From positions 372,001-436,000 of the forward strand of contig NZ_BMRY01000006.1 in the NCBI RefSeq assembly GCF_014648875.1: DNA of 64,000 bases, written 5' to 3'. Below are positions 41,015 to 49,243 of this stretch, piece after piece; the stretch's first letter is position 1, and each line of letters begins with the position of its first letter. Below the pieces are notes generated by a model. That model made no database searches. It was not told the origin of the DNA and saw nothing but the letters and a program-made list of their open reading frames with translations. This DNA comes from Streptomyces parvus. GTDB lineage: Bacteria; Actinomycetota; Actinomycetes; Streptomycetales; Streptomycetaceae. The position numbers and the translations under genes are program-made.

Positions 41015-42484
41015 CTACTTGTTGCGGCCGCGCTTCTCGCGGACCCGGACGGAGATGTGGATCGGGGTGCCCTCGAAGCCGAACTCCTCGCGCAGCCGGC
41101 GCTCGACGAAGCGGCGGTAGCCGTGCTCCAGGAAGCCGGAGGCGAAGAGCACGAAGCGCGGGGGCTTGGTGCCCGCCTGGGTGCCGAAGAGGATGCGCGG
41201 CTGCTTGCCACCGCGGATCGGGTGCGGGTTGGAGGCGACGATCTCGCCGAGGAAGGCGTTGAGCCGGCCGGTGGGGACGCGGGTCTCCCAGCCCTCCAGG
41301 GCGGTCTCGATGGCCGGGACCAGCTTCTCCATGTGGCGGCCGGTGACGGCGGAGACGTTGACGCGCGGGGCCCAGGAGATCTGCGCGAGCTCGGTCTCGA
41401 TCTCGCGCTCCAGGTAGTAGCGGCGCTCCTCGTCGAGGGTGTCCCACTTGTTGAAGGCGACGACGACGGCGCGCCCGGCCTCCACGGCCATGGTGATGAT
41501 GCGCTGGTCCTGGACGCTGATGGACTCGCTGGAGTCGATCAGGACGACGGCGACCTCGGCCTTCTCGACGGCGGCGGCCGTACGCAGCGAGGCGTAGTAG
41601 TCCGCGCCCTCCTGGAGGTGGACGCGGCGGCGGATACCGGCCGTGTCGATGAACTTCCAGGTGATGCCGCCGAGGTTGATCAGCTCGTCGACCGGGTCGC
41701 GGGTGGTGCCCGCCAGCTCGTTGACGACGACCCGGTCCTCGCCCGCGACCTTGTTCAGCAGGGAGGACTTGCCGACGTTCGGGCGGCCGATCAGGGCGAT
41801 CCGGCGGGGCCCGCCGAGCGCGGTGCCGAACTTCTGGGCCGGGGCGTCCGGCAGGGCCTCCAGGACCGCGTCGAGCATGTCGCCGGTGCCGCGGCCGTGC
41901 AGCGAGGAGACCGGGTAGGGCTCGCCGAGGCCGAGGGACCACAGGGCGGTGGCGTCGGCCTCGCCGCTCTGGCCGTCGACCTTGTTGGCGCAGAGGACGA
42001 CGGGCTTGCCCGCCCGGCGCAGCAGCTTGACGACGGCCTCGTCGGTGTCGGTGGCGCCGACGGTGGAGTCGACGACGAAGACGACCGCGTCGGCCGTCTC
42101 GATGGCGTACTCCGCCTGGGCGGCGACGGAGGCGTCGAGGCCCAGCACGTCCTGCTCCCAGCCGCCGGTGTCGACGACCTTGAAGCGGCGGCCGGCCCAT
42201 TCGGCCTCGTAGCTGACGCGGTCGCGGGTAACGCCGGGCTTGTCCTGCACGACGGCCTCGCGGCGGCCGATGATCCGGTTCACCAGGGTCGACTTGCCGA
42301 CATTGGGGCGGCCGACGACGGCGAGCACGGGGAGCGGGCCGTGACCGGCCTCGCCGAGGGCGCCCTCGACCTCCTCGGGGTCGAAGCCCTCCTGCGCGGC
42401 GAGCTCCATGAACTCCGCGTACTCGGCATCGCCAAGTTCTCCGTGCTCGTGGCCCGAGCCGTCGGAGTGAATCTGGTCGTTCAT
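41015..42484 (-). CDS. der: Ribosome biogenesis GTPase Der (EngA)
   Basis: 489 residues with two tandem G domains, each with GRPNVGKS(T/S), and a C-terminal KH-like domain (PTGRLNAFLGEIVASNPHPIRGGKQPRILFGTQAG... FVLFASGFLEHGYRRFVERRLREEFGFEGTPIHISVR). DTGGWEQD and DTAGIRRR are the G3 motifs. It acts in 50S subunit assembly. The N-terminal 50 acidic residues are typical of actinobacteria. The ATG at 42482-42484 is chosen, with AGAGGAAC upstream; earlier Met codons are possible. Confidence 0.96.
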   Translation of the reverse strand: MNDQIHSDGSGHEHGELGDAEYAEFMELAAQEGFDPEEVEGALGEAGHGPLPVLAVVGRPNVGKSTLVNRIIGRREAVVQDKPGVTRDRVSYEAEWAGRRFKVVDTGGWEQDVLGLDASVAAQAEYAIETADAVVFVVDSTVGATDTDEAVVKLLRRAGKPVVLCANKVDGQSGEADATALWSLGLGEPYPVSSLHGRGTGDMLDAVLEALPDAPAQKFGTALGGPRRIALIGRPNVGKSSLLNKVAGEDRVVVNELAGTTRDPVDELINLGGITWKFIDTAGIRRRVHLQEGADYYASLRTAAAVEKAEVAVVLIDSSESISVQDQRIITMAVEAGRAVVVAFNKWDTLDEERRYYLEREIETELAQISWAPRVNVSAVTGRHMEKLVPAIETALEGWETRVPTGRLNAFLGEIVASNPHPIRGGKQPRILFGTQAGTKPPRFVLFASGFLEHGYRRFVERRLREEFGFEGTPIHISVRVREKRGRNK

Positions 42485-42562
42485 GAAGTCCGTTCCTCTT
42501 TGCATCATCATCGATGGACCACGATCAGCGCGGTCCACTACTCAAGTCAGGTCAAGTCTCGC

Positions 42563-43219
42563 CTATCGCCCCGTGAGGCGCTTGGCGCTTTCCAGGTGGG
42601 CGGTCAGCTTCGCCTGGATCCGCAGGGTCGCCTCGTCCAGCGCCTTGCGCGTACGCCGCCCGTCGCCGGCGCTCGCGTCGAACGCGTCACCGAAGACGAC
42701 GTCGACCCGGCTGCGCAGCGGGGGCAGCCCCCGTATCAACCGTCCGCGGCGCTCGGTGCTTCCCAGGACGGCCACGGGGACGATCGGGGCCCCGCCCCGT
42801 ACCGCGAAGTAGGCGAGGCCGGCGCGCAGCGAGGCGAAGTCTCCTTCGCCCCGGGTGCCCTCCGGGAAGATCCCCAGGGCTCCGCCGTCCGCCAGCACGC
42901 CGAGGGCGTGGCCGATGGCGGTGCGGTCGACGGTCGTACGGTCCACCTCGATCTGCCCGATTCCGTGCAGGAACGGGTCGAGGGGGCCGACGAACGCCTC
43001 CTTCTTGATCAGGAAGTGCACCGGCCGGGGTGCGGTGCCCATCAGCATCGGTCCGTCGATGTTGTGGGAGTGGTTCACCGCGAGGATGACGGGTCCGGCG
43101 GCGGGCACCCGCCAGGCGCCGAGGACCCGGGGCTTCCACAGCCCGTACATCAGGCCGATGCCGATGGTGCGCCCGACGGCCGCTCCGCGCAGCGTGGGCG
43201 CGCCGGTGGCATCGCTCAC
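42563..43219 (-). CDS. 1-acyl-glycerol-3-phosphate acyltransferase-like (PlsC family)
   Basis: 218 residues with PlsC motifs: catalytic NHSHNID (H-x4-D), FLIKKEAF, FPEGTRGEGD, and PIVPVAVLGS. It transfers an acyl chain to a lysophospholipid in membrane lipid synthesis. The GTG at 43217-43219 overlaps the cmk stop by 4 nt (GTGA), so the two genes are co-translated, an order conserved with der in Streptomyces. Confidence 0.92.
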   Translation of the reverse strand: MSDATGAPTLRGAAVGRTIGIGLMYGLWKPRVLGAWRVPAAGPVILAVNHSHNIDGPMLMGTAPRPVHFLIKKEAFVGPLDPFLHGIGQIEVDRTTVDRTAIGHALGVLADGGALGIFPEGTRGEGDFASLRAGLAYFAVRGGAPIVPVAVLGSTERRGRLIRGLPPLRSRVDVVFGDAFDASAGDGRRTRKALDEATLRIQAKLTAHLESAKRLTGR

Positions 43220-43911
43220 GCGGCGACCCGCTTCCCCTCGACGAGGGTGACGACGCACTCGATGACCTGCTGGAGGGTCAGCTCGGTGGTGTCGACCTCG
43301 ACGGCGTCGTCCGCCTTGGCGAGCGGGGAGGTCTTGCGGCCGGAGTCGGCGGCGTCCCGCTTGATCAGGGCCTCCCGCGTGGCGGTCAGGTCGGAGCCCT
43401 TGACCTCGCCGCTGCGGCGGGCGGCGCGGGCCTCCGGGGAGGCGGTGAGGAAGATCTTGAGGTCGGCGTCGGGCAGCACGGTGGTGCCGATGTCCCGGCC
43501 CTCGACGACGATGCCGCCGGTGGCGGCCGCGGCGATGGAGCGCTGGAGCGCGGTGATGAGCGTGCGCACCTCGGGGACCGCGCTGACGGCGCTGACCTTG
43601 GAGGTGACCTCCTGGGTGCGGATCGGGCCCGAGGCGTCCTCGCCGTCGACGGTGATCGTCGGGGCGGCGGGGTCGGTGCCGGAGACGATCACGGGCTTGG
43701 CGGCGGCGGTGGCGATCTCCTCCGGGTTGCTCACGTCGATGCCGTTGGTCAGCATCCACCAGGTGATGGCCCGGTACTGCGCGCCCGTGTCCAGGTAGCT
43801 CAGGCCGAGCGCGGCGGCGACGGCCTTGGAGGTGCTCGACTTGCCGGTGCCCGAGGGCCCGTCGATGGCGACGATCACGGAGGAGCGTGCGGTTTCCACG
43901 GTGGTGGACAC
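43216..43911 (-). CDS. cmk: Cytidylate kinase
   Basis: 231 residues. The P-loop AIDGPSGTGKSSTSKAVA opens the protein, followed by YLDTGAQYRAITWWML, VVEGRDIGTTVLPDADLKIFLTASPEARAARR and a C-terminal helix. It phosphorylates CMP and dCMP. GTG start. Translationally coupled to the acyltransferase gene. tyrA lies upstream, 133 nt away, separated by a hairpin. Confidence 0.96.
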   Translation of the reverse strand: MSTTVETARSSVIVAIDGPSGTGKSSTSKAVAAALGLSYLDTGAQYRAITWWMLTNGIDVSNPEEIATAAAKPVIVSGTDPAAPTITVDGEDASGPIRTQEVTSKVSAVSAVPEVRTLITALQRSIAAAATGGIVVEGRDIGTTVLPDADLKIFLTASPEARAARRSGEVKGSDLTATREALIKRDAADSGRKTSPLAKADDAVEVDTTELTLQQVIECVVTLVEGKRVAA

Positions 43912-44006
43912 CTTCCTGGTACACGGGGTGGGGACGGACGGGCCAGGGAACGGCCTCGTACCAGGTTACCGAGTGCGGGAGGTGCCCTTGTACCCCGTAC
44001 GGGGGA

Positions 44007-44040
44007 GGCGCCCGCCACCCTCGCACGGGTCGCGGGCGCC
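44007..44040 (-). terminator. Hairpin downstream of tyrA
   Basis: GGCGCCCGC (44007-44015) pairs with GCGGGCGCC (44032-44040), 16-nt loop, just past the tyrA stop and before cmk. Confidence 0.6.
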
Positions 44041-44044
44041 GGGC

Positions 44045-45130
44045 TCAGCCGCGGATCGACCAGCCCCGTTCCTGGAGGGCCGCGCCGAGGACCGGGGCGG
44101 CGCTGGGCTCGACCATGATCTGGACGAGGCCCGCCTGCTGGCCGGTGGCGTGCTCGATGCGGACGTCCTCGATGTTGACCCCGGCCCGCCCGGCGTCGGC
44201 GAAGATCGCGGCCAGCTCGCCCGGCTTGTCGCCGATGAGGACGGCGACGGTCTCGTACGCGGTGGGGGCGGCGCCGTGCTTGCCGGGGACCCGGACGCGG
44301 CCGGCGTTGCCGCGCCGCAGGACGTCCTCGATGGCGTGGGTGCCGGCGCTCCGCTTCCCGGCGTCGGCGGAGTCGAGGCCGCGCAGCGCGGTCACGGTCT
44401 CCTCCAGGTCGGCGGCGACCCCGGCGAGGACGTCGGCGACCGGGCCGGGGTTGGCGGAGAGGATCTCCACCCACATCCGGGGGTCGGAGGCAGCGATCCG
44501 GGTGACGTCCCGGATGCCCTGGCCGCACAGCCGTACGGCGGTCTCGTCGGCCTCCTCCAGCCGGGCGGCGACCATCGACGAGATCAGCTGCGGGGTGTGC
44601 GAGACGAGGGCGACGGCCCGGTCGTGGGCGTCGGCGTCCATGACGACGGGGACGGCCCGGCACAGGGCGACCAGCTCCAGCGCGAGGTTGAGCACCTCGG
44701 TGTCGGTGTCCCGGGTCGGGGTGAGCACCCAGGGCCGCCCCTCGAAGAGGTCGGCGGTGGCGGCCAGCGGGCCGGACCGCTCCTTGCCGGCCATCGGATG
44801 CGTACCGATGTACGGGGTGAGGTCGAGGCCGAGCGCCTCCAGCTCGCGGCGCGGGCCGCCCTTGACGCTGGCGACGTCCAGGTAGCCGCGGGCCACCCCG
44901 TCGCGCATGGCGGTGGCGAGGACGGCGGCGGTGTGCGCGGGCGGCACGGCGACGACGGCGAGGTCGACCGGGCCGGCGGGCGGCTCCTCGGTTCCGGCGC
45001 CGAGCGCGGCGGCGGTGCGGGCCGACTCGGGGTCGTGGTCGACGAGGTGCACGTGGACGCCCCGGCCGGCCAGTGCGAGGGCGGCAGAGGTGCCGACGAG
45101 CCCGGTTCCGATGACGAGGGCGGTTCTCAC
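44045..45130 (-). CDS. tyrA: Prephenate dehydrogenase with C-terminal ACT domain
   Basis: 361 residues. NAD(P)-binding VIGTGLVGTSAALALAGRGVHVHLVDHD, then THPMAGKERSG with the conserved His, SHTPQLISSM, and a C-terminal ACT domain (YETVAVLIGDKPGELAAIFADAGRAGVNIEDVRIEHATGQQAGLVQIMV) that should bind tyrosine for feedback control. It makes 4-hydroxyphenylpyruvate for tyrosine synthesis. Its GTG overlaps the aroH stop by 4 nt. Confidence 0.94.
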   Translation of the reverse strand: MRTALVIGTGLVGTSAALALAGRGVHVHLVDHDPESARTAAALGAGTEEPPAGPVDLAVVAVPPAHTAAVLATAMRDGVARGYLDVASVKGGPRRELEALGLDLTPYIGTHPMAGKERSGPLAATADLFEGRPWVLTPTRDTDTEVLNLALELVALCRAVPVVMDADAHDRAVALVSHTPQLISSMVAARLEEADETAVRLCGQGIRDVTRIAASDPRMWVEILSANPGPVADVLAGVAADLEETVTALRGLDSADAGKRSAGTHAIEDVLRRGNAGRVRVPGKHGAAPTAYETVAVLIGDKPGELAAIFADAGRAGVNIEDVRIEHATGQQAGLVQIMVEPSAAPVLGAALQERGWSIRG

Positions 45131-45489
45131 TGGGCGATGTCCTTGCGCAGGGTGGCGGTGGCGCCGAGGTAGACGTGGCTGATCTCGGCGCGCGCGAGGT
45201 AGGTCTCGACATGCACGAGGATACGGACGACCCGGGGCATCGCCCCGTCGACGTCCAGCTCCTGGGCGCAGATCAGGGGTACGTCGACGATGCCGAGGCC
45301 GCGCGCGGCGGCGGCCGGGAAGTCGCTGTGCAGGTCCGGGGTGGCGGTGAACCAGATGCTGATCAGGTCGTCGGCGACGAGCTCGTTGCGTTCCAGGACG
45401 GCGGTCAGCAGCTCACCGACCCGCTCGTCCATGTGCCCGGCCTCGTCCCGCTCCAGCTGGACGGCGCCCCGGACCGCTCGTACCGCCAC
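45127..45489 (-). CDS. aroH: Chorismate mutase, AroH type
   Basis: 120 residues, the typical monofunctional AroH length. VRAVRGAVQLERDEAGHMDERVGELLTAVLERNEL and DLISIWFTATPDLHSDFPAAAARGLG are family signatures; the catalytic Arg lies in VRAVRGA and another in MPRVVRILVHVE. It converts chorismate to prephenate, feeding the overlapping tyrA product. GTG start with GGAG six nt upstream. Confidence 0.93.
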   Translation of the reverse strand: MAVRAVRGAVQLERDEAGHMDERVGELLTAVLERNELVADDLISIWFTATPDLHSDFPAAAARGLGIVDVPLICAQELDVDGAMPRVVRILVHVETYLARAEISHVYLGATATLRKDIAQ

Positions 45490-45741
45490 GTCGCACTCCT
45501 CGTTCTTCGCTGCTCTTCGGTGCCCGGGCCCGGCGCCTTCCGGCGCGGCCCGCTGCTCCCCTCAGCCTAGATCGGCCGCGCCGGACGTGATCACGGTGTT
45601 CCGTCCCTGAGACGGGCGGGCCCACGTCCGTCGGAGTCCCGTCCGCCACTCGGTCGGGGGCACGGTCCGCCCGGTTGCTTCGCCCGGGGGCCCGCCGCCG
45701 CCACGATGGCCCCACCCGCCGTCACCGAAGGAGAGCACCCC

Positions 45742-46179
45742 ATGAACGCACGGCTGAACGCACGGCGAAGGACGGTGCTGGCCGCGGGTGCGGCGGGCGC
45801 CGCCGCCCTGGCAACCGGCTGCGGATCCTCCGACGGGGACGGCGGCGAGGACGCGAGCCCGGCGCCGAGCGCGCCGGGGGACGCCACGGGCGGGGCGGAG
45901 CTGGCCCGGACCGGGGACATCCCGGTCGGCGGCGGCACCGTCTTCAAGGAGCAGAAGGTGGTGGTGACGCAGCCGACGGAGGGCGAGTTCAAGGCGTTCT
46001 CCGCCGTCTGCACCCATCAGAACTGTCTCGTCTCGACGGTGAGCGACGGCACCATCAACTGCCCGTGCCACGGCAGCAGGTTCAGCGTCACGGACGCGGC
46101 GGTCGAGGCCGGCCCGGCGACCCGGCCGCTGCCCGCCGAGCAGATCAGCGTCTCGGGCGGGGCGATCCGGCTGGGCTGA
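45742..46179 (+). CDS. Rieske [2Fe-2S] protein, Tat-exported putative lipoprotein
   Basis: 145 residues. The N-terminus RRRTVLAAGAAGAAALATGC combines a twin-arginine signal with a possible lipobox (ATGC), so the protein is likely folded inside, exported by Tat and lipid-anchored. The Rieske motifs CTHQNC (CxH) and CPCHGSRF (CxxH) bind the cluster. It resembles stand-alone Rieske proteins rather than the bc1 subunit. Partner unknown. GGAG upstream of the ATG; in-frame sequence before 45742 is not used. Confidence 0.92.
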   Translation: MNARLNARRRTVLAAGAAGAAALATGCGSSDGDGGEDASPAPSAPGDATGGAELARTGDIPVGGGTVFKEQKVVVTQPTEGEFKAFSAVCTHQNCLVSTVSDGTINCPCHGSRFSVTDAAVEAGPATRPLPAEQISVSGGAIRLG

Positions 46180-46234
46180 GGACGGACCGGAAATCCCGGG
46201 GCGCCACCGCCCGCTCCCCCGTACGCTCGCGGCC

Positions 46235-46933
46235 ATGATCAGCGCCCCCGGCGAAGCACTCGTACGCGACCACACGGTCTACGCCTGTGTGATGGGCTCG
46301 CGCGCCTTCGGACTGGCCACGCAGGACAGCGACACGGACCGGCGGGGTGTGTTCCTCGCGCCCACGGAGCTGTTCTGGCGGTTCGAGAAGCCGCCGACGC
46401 ATGTCGAAGGACCCGCGCCGGAGCAGTTCTCCTGGGAGCTGGAGCGCTTCTGCGAGCTGGCGCTCCGGGCCAACCCGAATGTGCTGGAGTGCCTGCACTC
46501 CCCGCTGGTGGAGTCCGTGGACGACACCGGGCGGGAGCTGCTGGCGCTGCGCGGGGCGTTCCTGTCGCGGCTCGCCCACGGCACGTTCGTCCGGTACGCG
46601 CGGGGACAGCGGCGAAAGCTGGAGGCGGACGTGCGGGTGCACGGCGCGCCGCGCTGGAAGCACGCGATGCATCTGCTGCGGCTGCTGGCGAGCAGCCGGG
46701 ACCTGCTGCGTACGGGTGAGCTGCGCATCGACGTGGGCGGTGCCCGGGACGAGCTGCTGGCGGTGAAGCGGGGCGAGGTGCCGTGGGCGGAGGTGGAGCG
46801 GCGGATGGACCGGCTCGGCGAGGAGAACGACGAGGCGGTGGCCCGCTCGCCGCTGCCGCCCGGTCCGGACCGGGCGGCGGTGGAGGACTTCCTCGTGCGG
46901 ACCCGGCGGGCCTCGGCGCGCCGAGGCCCCTGA
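46235..46933 (+). CDS. Nucleotidyltransferase-fold protein, YcgL/COG3541 type
   Basis: 232 residues. MGSRAFGLATQDSDTDRRGVF is the GS-x-A-x-G-x(7)-D-x-D nucleotidyltransferase motif (two metal-binding Asp), followed by the family's ELERFCELALRANPNVLECLHSP and VRYARGQRRKLEADV...RWKHAMHLLRLLASSRDLLRTGELRI. Members are often paired with RNA ligase or repair genes; none is seen here. No antitoxin-like partner either. Function inferred only at fold level. It starts 55 nt after the Rieske gene. Confidence 0.83.
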   Translation: MISAPGEALVRDHTVYACVMGSRAFGLATQDSDTDRRGVFLAPTELFWRFEKPPTHVEGPAPEQFSWELERFCELALRANPNVLECLHSPLVESVDDTGRELLALRGAFLSRLAHGTFVRYARGQRRKLEADVRVHGAPRWKHAMHLLRLLASSRDLLRTGELRIDVGGARDELLAVKRGEVPWAEVERRMDRLGEENDEAVARSPLPPGPDRAAVEDFLVRTRRASARRGP

Positions 46934-46938
46934 GGGGC

Positions 46939-47391
46939 TCAGAGCGTCCGGGGACCGCCCGCCCCGGCCGTGAGCTCGGCCAGCTTCTGGAACTCGCCGA
47001 GGTCGTAGTTGGCCAGCGTGGAGTCGAGGTTGGTCAGCGCCCCGAGGCGCTCGATGAAGCCCTGGGGGTCGTACTCGATCTGCAGGGCGACGCGGCTCGA
47101 CGTGTCGTCGAGCCGGTGGAAGGTGACCACCCCCGCGTGGTGGACGCCTTCGACCGTCTTCCAGGCGATGCGGTCCTCGAGGATCACCTCGGTGAGTTCG
47201 GCGACGAAGTTCTTGTCCGCGCCGGGCAGCGAGAGCTGCCAGGCGAAACGCCGCTCGTCGATCGGATCGACGCGCTGGACGTGGCTCAGGAACCGAGGCC
47301 ACTGGGTGACGTCGCTCCACAGGGACCAGGTGACGGCCACCGGGGCCTTGATGTCGACGGTCTCGACGAGTGAGGAGGACACGGATACCAC
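46939..47391 (-). CDS. SRPBCC-family ligand-binding protein
   Basis: 150 residues: SSLVETVDIKAPVAVTWSLWSDVTQWPRFLSHVQRVDPIDERRFAWQLSLPG is the helix-grip START/SRPBCC opening, with the usual VTFHRLDDTSSRVALQIEYDPQGF. Similar to polyketide cyclase/dehydrase-like proteins of unknown ligand. The first GTG (47389-47391) has GAAGG four nt upstream; a GTG nine nt later is possible. It converges on the YcgL-like gene with only 5 nt between stops. Confidence 0.86.
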   Translation of the reverse strand: MVSVSSSLVETVDIKAPVAVTWSLWSDVTQWPRFLSHVQRVDPIDERRFAWQLSLPGADKNFVAELTEVILEDRIAWKTVEGVHHAGVVTFHRLDDTSSRVALQIEYDPQGFIERLGALTNLDSTLANYDLGEFQKLAELTAGAGGPRTL

Positions 47392-47444
47392 CAGGCCTTC
47401 GTACGGGAACGGGTTCCGCCCTCTCGTACCCCCTCCCCCGCCGG

Positions 47445-48470
47445 TCAGGCATCCCAGAGCGCCGCGAGGGACAGCAGGTCGCTGCGGTACTCGATGCGCT
47501 CGGACCACTCCTTGGGCCAGGCCGCCGCGCCCAGGTGAGCCCCGGCCAGCGCTCCGGTCAGGCAGGCGATGGAGTCGGAGTCGCCCCGGGTGCAGGCGGC
47601 CCGGCGCAGGGCGGTGACGGGCTCCTCGGGGAAGAGCAGGAAGCAGTGCAGGGCGGTGGCGAGGGCTTCCTCGGCGATCCAGCCGTCGCCGGTCCGCTCG
47701 CACGGGTCGGTCTCCGGCGACGGGTCGCGCAGCGCGTCCCGGACGGTCTCCAGGGCCGTCAGGCACTCGTCCCAGCCGCGCTGGATGTACGCCTGCGGGG
47801 TGGCGTCGCCCGCGTGGCGCCAGAGGTCGCCGAGCCAGCGGGTGTGGTAGCGGCCCCGGTTGTCCAGGGCGTAGCTGCGCAGCTGACCGATCAGGCCCAG
47901 GGGTTCGGCACCCTGGGCGAGCAGGAACACCGCGCGGGCCAGCAGGTCGGAGGCGGCCAGGGCGGTGGGGTGGCCGTGGGTGAGGGCGGCCTGGAGCTGG
48001 GCGGCGCCGGCCCGCTGCTCCTCGCTGAGGCCGGGGACCAGGCCGACGGGGGCGACCCGCATGTTGGCGCCGCAGCCTTTGGAGTGCGTCTGGCTGGCCT
48101 GCTGCCAGATCCGGGTGCTCTCCAGCAGACGGCAGGCGGTGAGGCAGGTGTTGCCGGGGGCCCGGTTGTTGTCCGGTGCGTGGTACCAGGCGATGAACTC
48201 GGCGCTGACCGGGCCCACCATCCGTTCCGGGGTGAGCAGCCCGCTGTCCATGGCGGTACGGATGCCGCGGCCCAGCGCGATCGTCATCTGGGTGTCGTCG
48301 GAGACGACGGCGGGCTCCAGCAGCGGCATCCGCCGCCAGGGGCCGAACTTGGCGAGGATGGAGGGCACGTCGTTGAACTCGGTGGGGAAGCCGAGCGCGT
48401 CTCCGAGGGCGAGCCCGGTCAGGACGCCGGTCGCGGCCTGCTTGGTGAGGGGCGGGATGGCGAGAGTCAT
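47445..48470 (-). CDS. ADP-ribosylglycohydrolase (DraG/ARH family)
   Basis: 341 residues. GVLTGLALGDALGFPTEFND, VVSDDTQMTIALGRGI (metal-binding Thr/Asp/Asp) and the C-terminal GDSDSIACLTGALAGAHLGA with paired Asp residues form the dinuclear magnesium site of ADP-ribosylhydrolases. It removes ADP-ribose from proteins or hydrolyses related ADP-ribosyl bonds. The ATG overlaps the Nudix gene stop (ATGA); last gene of the NAD operon pnuC-nadR-Nudix-ARH. It could also act on ADP-ribosylated nucleic acids; the substrate is open. Confidence 0.92.
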   Translation of the reverse strand: MTLAIPPLTKQAATGVLTGLALGDALGFPTEFNDVPSILAKFGPWRRMPLLEPAVVSDDTQMTIALGRGIRTAMDSGLLTPERMVGPVSAEFIAWYHAPDNNRAPGNTCLTACRLLESTRIWQQASQTHSKGCGANMRVAPVGLVPGLSEEQRAGAAQLQAALTHGHPTALAASDLLARAVFLLAQGAEPLGLIGQLRSYALDNRGRYHTRWLGDLWRHAGDATPQAYIQRGWDECLTALETVRDALRDPSPETDPCERTGDGWIAEEALATALHCFLLFPEEPVTALRRAACTRGDSDSIACLTGALAGAHLGAAAWPKEWSERIEYRSDLLSLAALWDA

Positions 48471-49243
48471 CGGTCGTGTCCTTCCGTTGCGGAGGAGGAA
48501 GAGGAGGGGGAGGCATCCGTGCGCGGCGGGCGCAGGAGCGGCGGGTGCAGGGCGGTGGCGTCGCCCGCCCGGTAGAGGGCGGCGGGTTTGCCCCGGCCTC
48601 CGGTGCGGCGCGGCGGGCCGCCGACCGGCTGGACGAAGCCCGGCGCGCTCAGCACCTTGCGCCGGAAGTTGGGCCGGTCCAGCTCGACGCCCCAGACGGT
48701 CTCGTAGACCTGCTGGAGCTCGCCGAGGGTGAACTCGGCGGGGCAGAACGCGGTGGCCAGGCAGCTGTATTCGAGCTTGGCGCCGATCCGGTCGCGGGCG
48801 TCGGCGAGGATCGTGTCGTGGTCGAAGGCGAGGGGGCCCACGGCGTCCGCGTCCCACCACCGGGCGCTCGCCGCGTCGCCGCCGCCGCGCGGTTCGGGCA
48901 GGTCCGGCAGGAGGGCGGCGTAGGCGACGGAGACGACCCGCATCCTCGGGTCGCGGTCCGGGCCGGTGTAGGTGCGCAGCTGCTCCAGGTGGAGGGCGCC
49001 GACAGTGCCGGGGCCGAGGCCGGTCTCCTCGGCCAGTTCGCGGCGGGCGGCGTCGTCCGCGGACTCACGGGGCAGCAGGAAGCCGCCCGGCAGCGCCCAC
49101 CGCCCCCGGAAGGGCTCCTGGCCGCGTTCGACGAGCAGCACGTGCAGCCGGGCCTCGCGGACGGTGAAGACCGCGAGGTCGACGGTGACCGCGAACGGGG
49201 CGTAGGCGTGCGGGTCGTAGCCCTCGGGGGCGGGGGTGGTCAT
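48467..49243 (-). CDS. nrtR: Nudix-wHTH protein, NrtR family (NAD regulator / ADP-ribose hydrolase)
   Basis: 258 residues. The N-terminal Nudix domain has an intact box, GFLLPRESADDAARRELAEETGL (the G-x5-E-x7-RE-x2-EE-x-G spacing is exact), suggesting it can hydrolyse ADP-ribose or a related compound. The C-terminal part (KLEYSCLATAFCPAEFTLGELQQVYETVWGVELDRPNFRRKVLSAPGFV) is the winged-helix of NrtR regulators. Its tail is Pro/Ser-rich. In this family Nudix-ligand binding releases DNA. It likely represses pnuC via the palindrome at 50991-51007. ATGA overlaps on both sides. Confidence 0.88.
   Translation of the reverse strand: MTTPAPEGYDPHAYAPFAVTVDLAVFTVREARLHVLLVERGQEPFRGRWALPGGFLLPRESADDAARRELAEETGLGPGTVGALHLEQLRTYTGPDRDPRMRVVSVAYAALLPDLPEPRGGGDAASARWWDADAVGPLAFDHDTILADARDRIGAKLEYSCLATAFCPAEFTLGELQQVYETVWGVELDRPNFRRKVLSAPGFVQPVGGPPRRTGGRGKPAALYRAGDATALHPPLLRPPRTDASPSSSSSATEGHDR

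Noticed and set aside
41012..43798. A 928-residue open frame opposite der, plsC-like and cmk
   Set aside because: The real genes on the minus strand have all family motifs; this frame has none and no start context.
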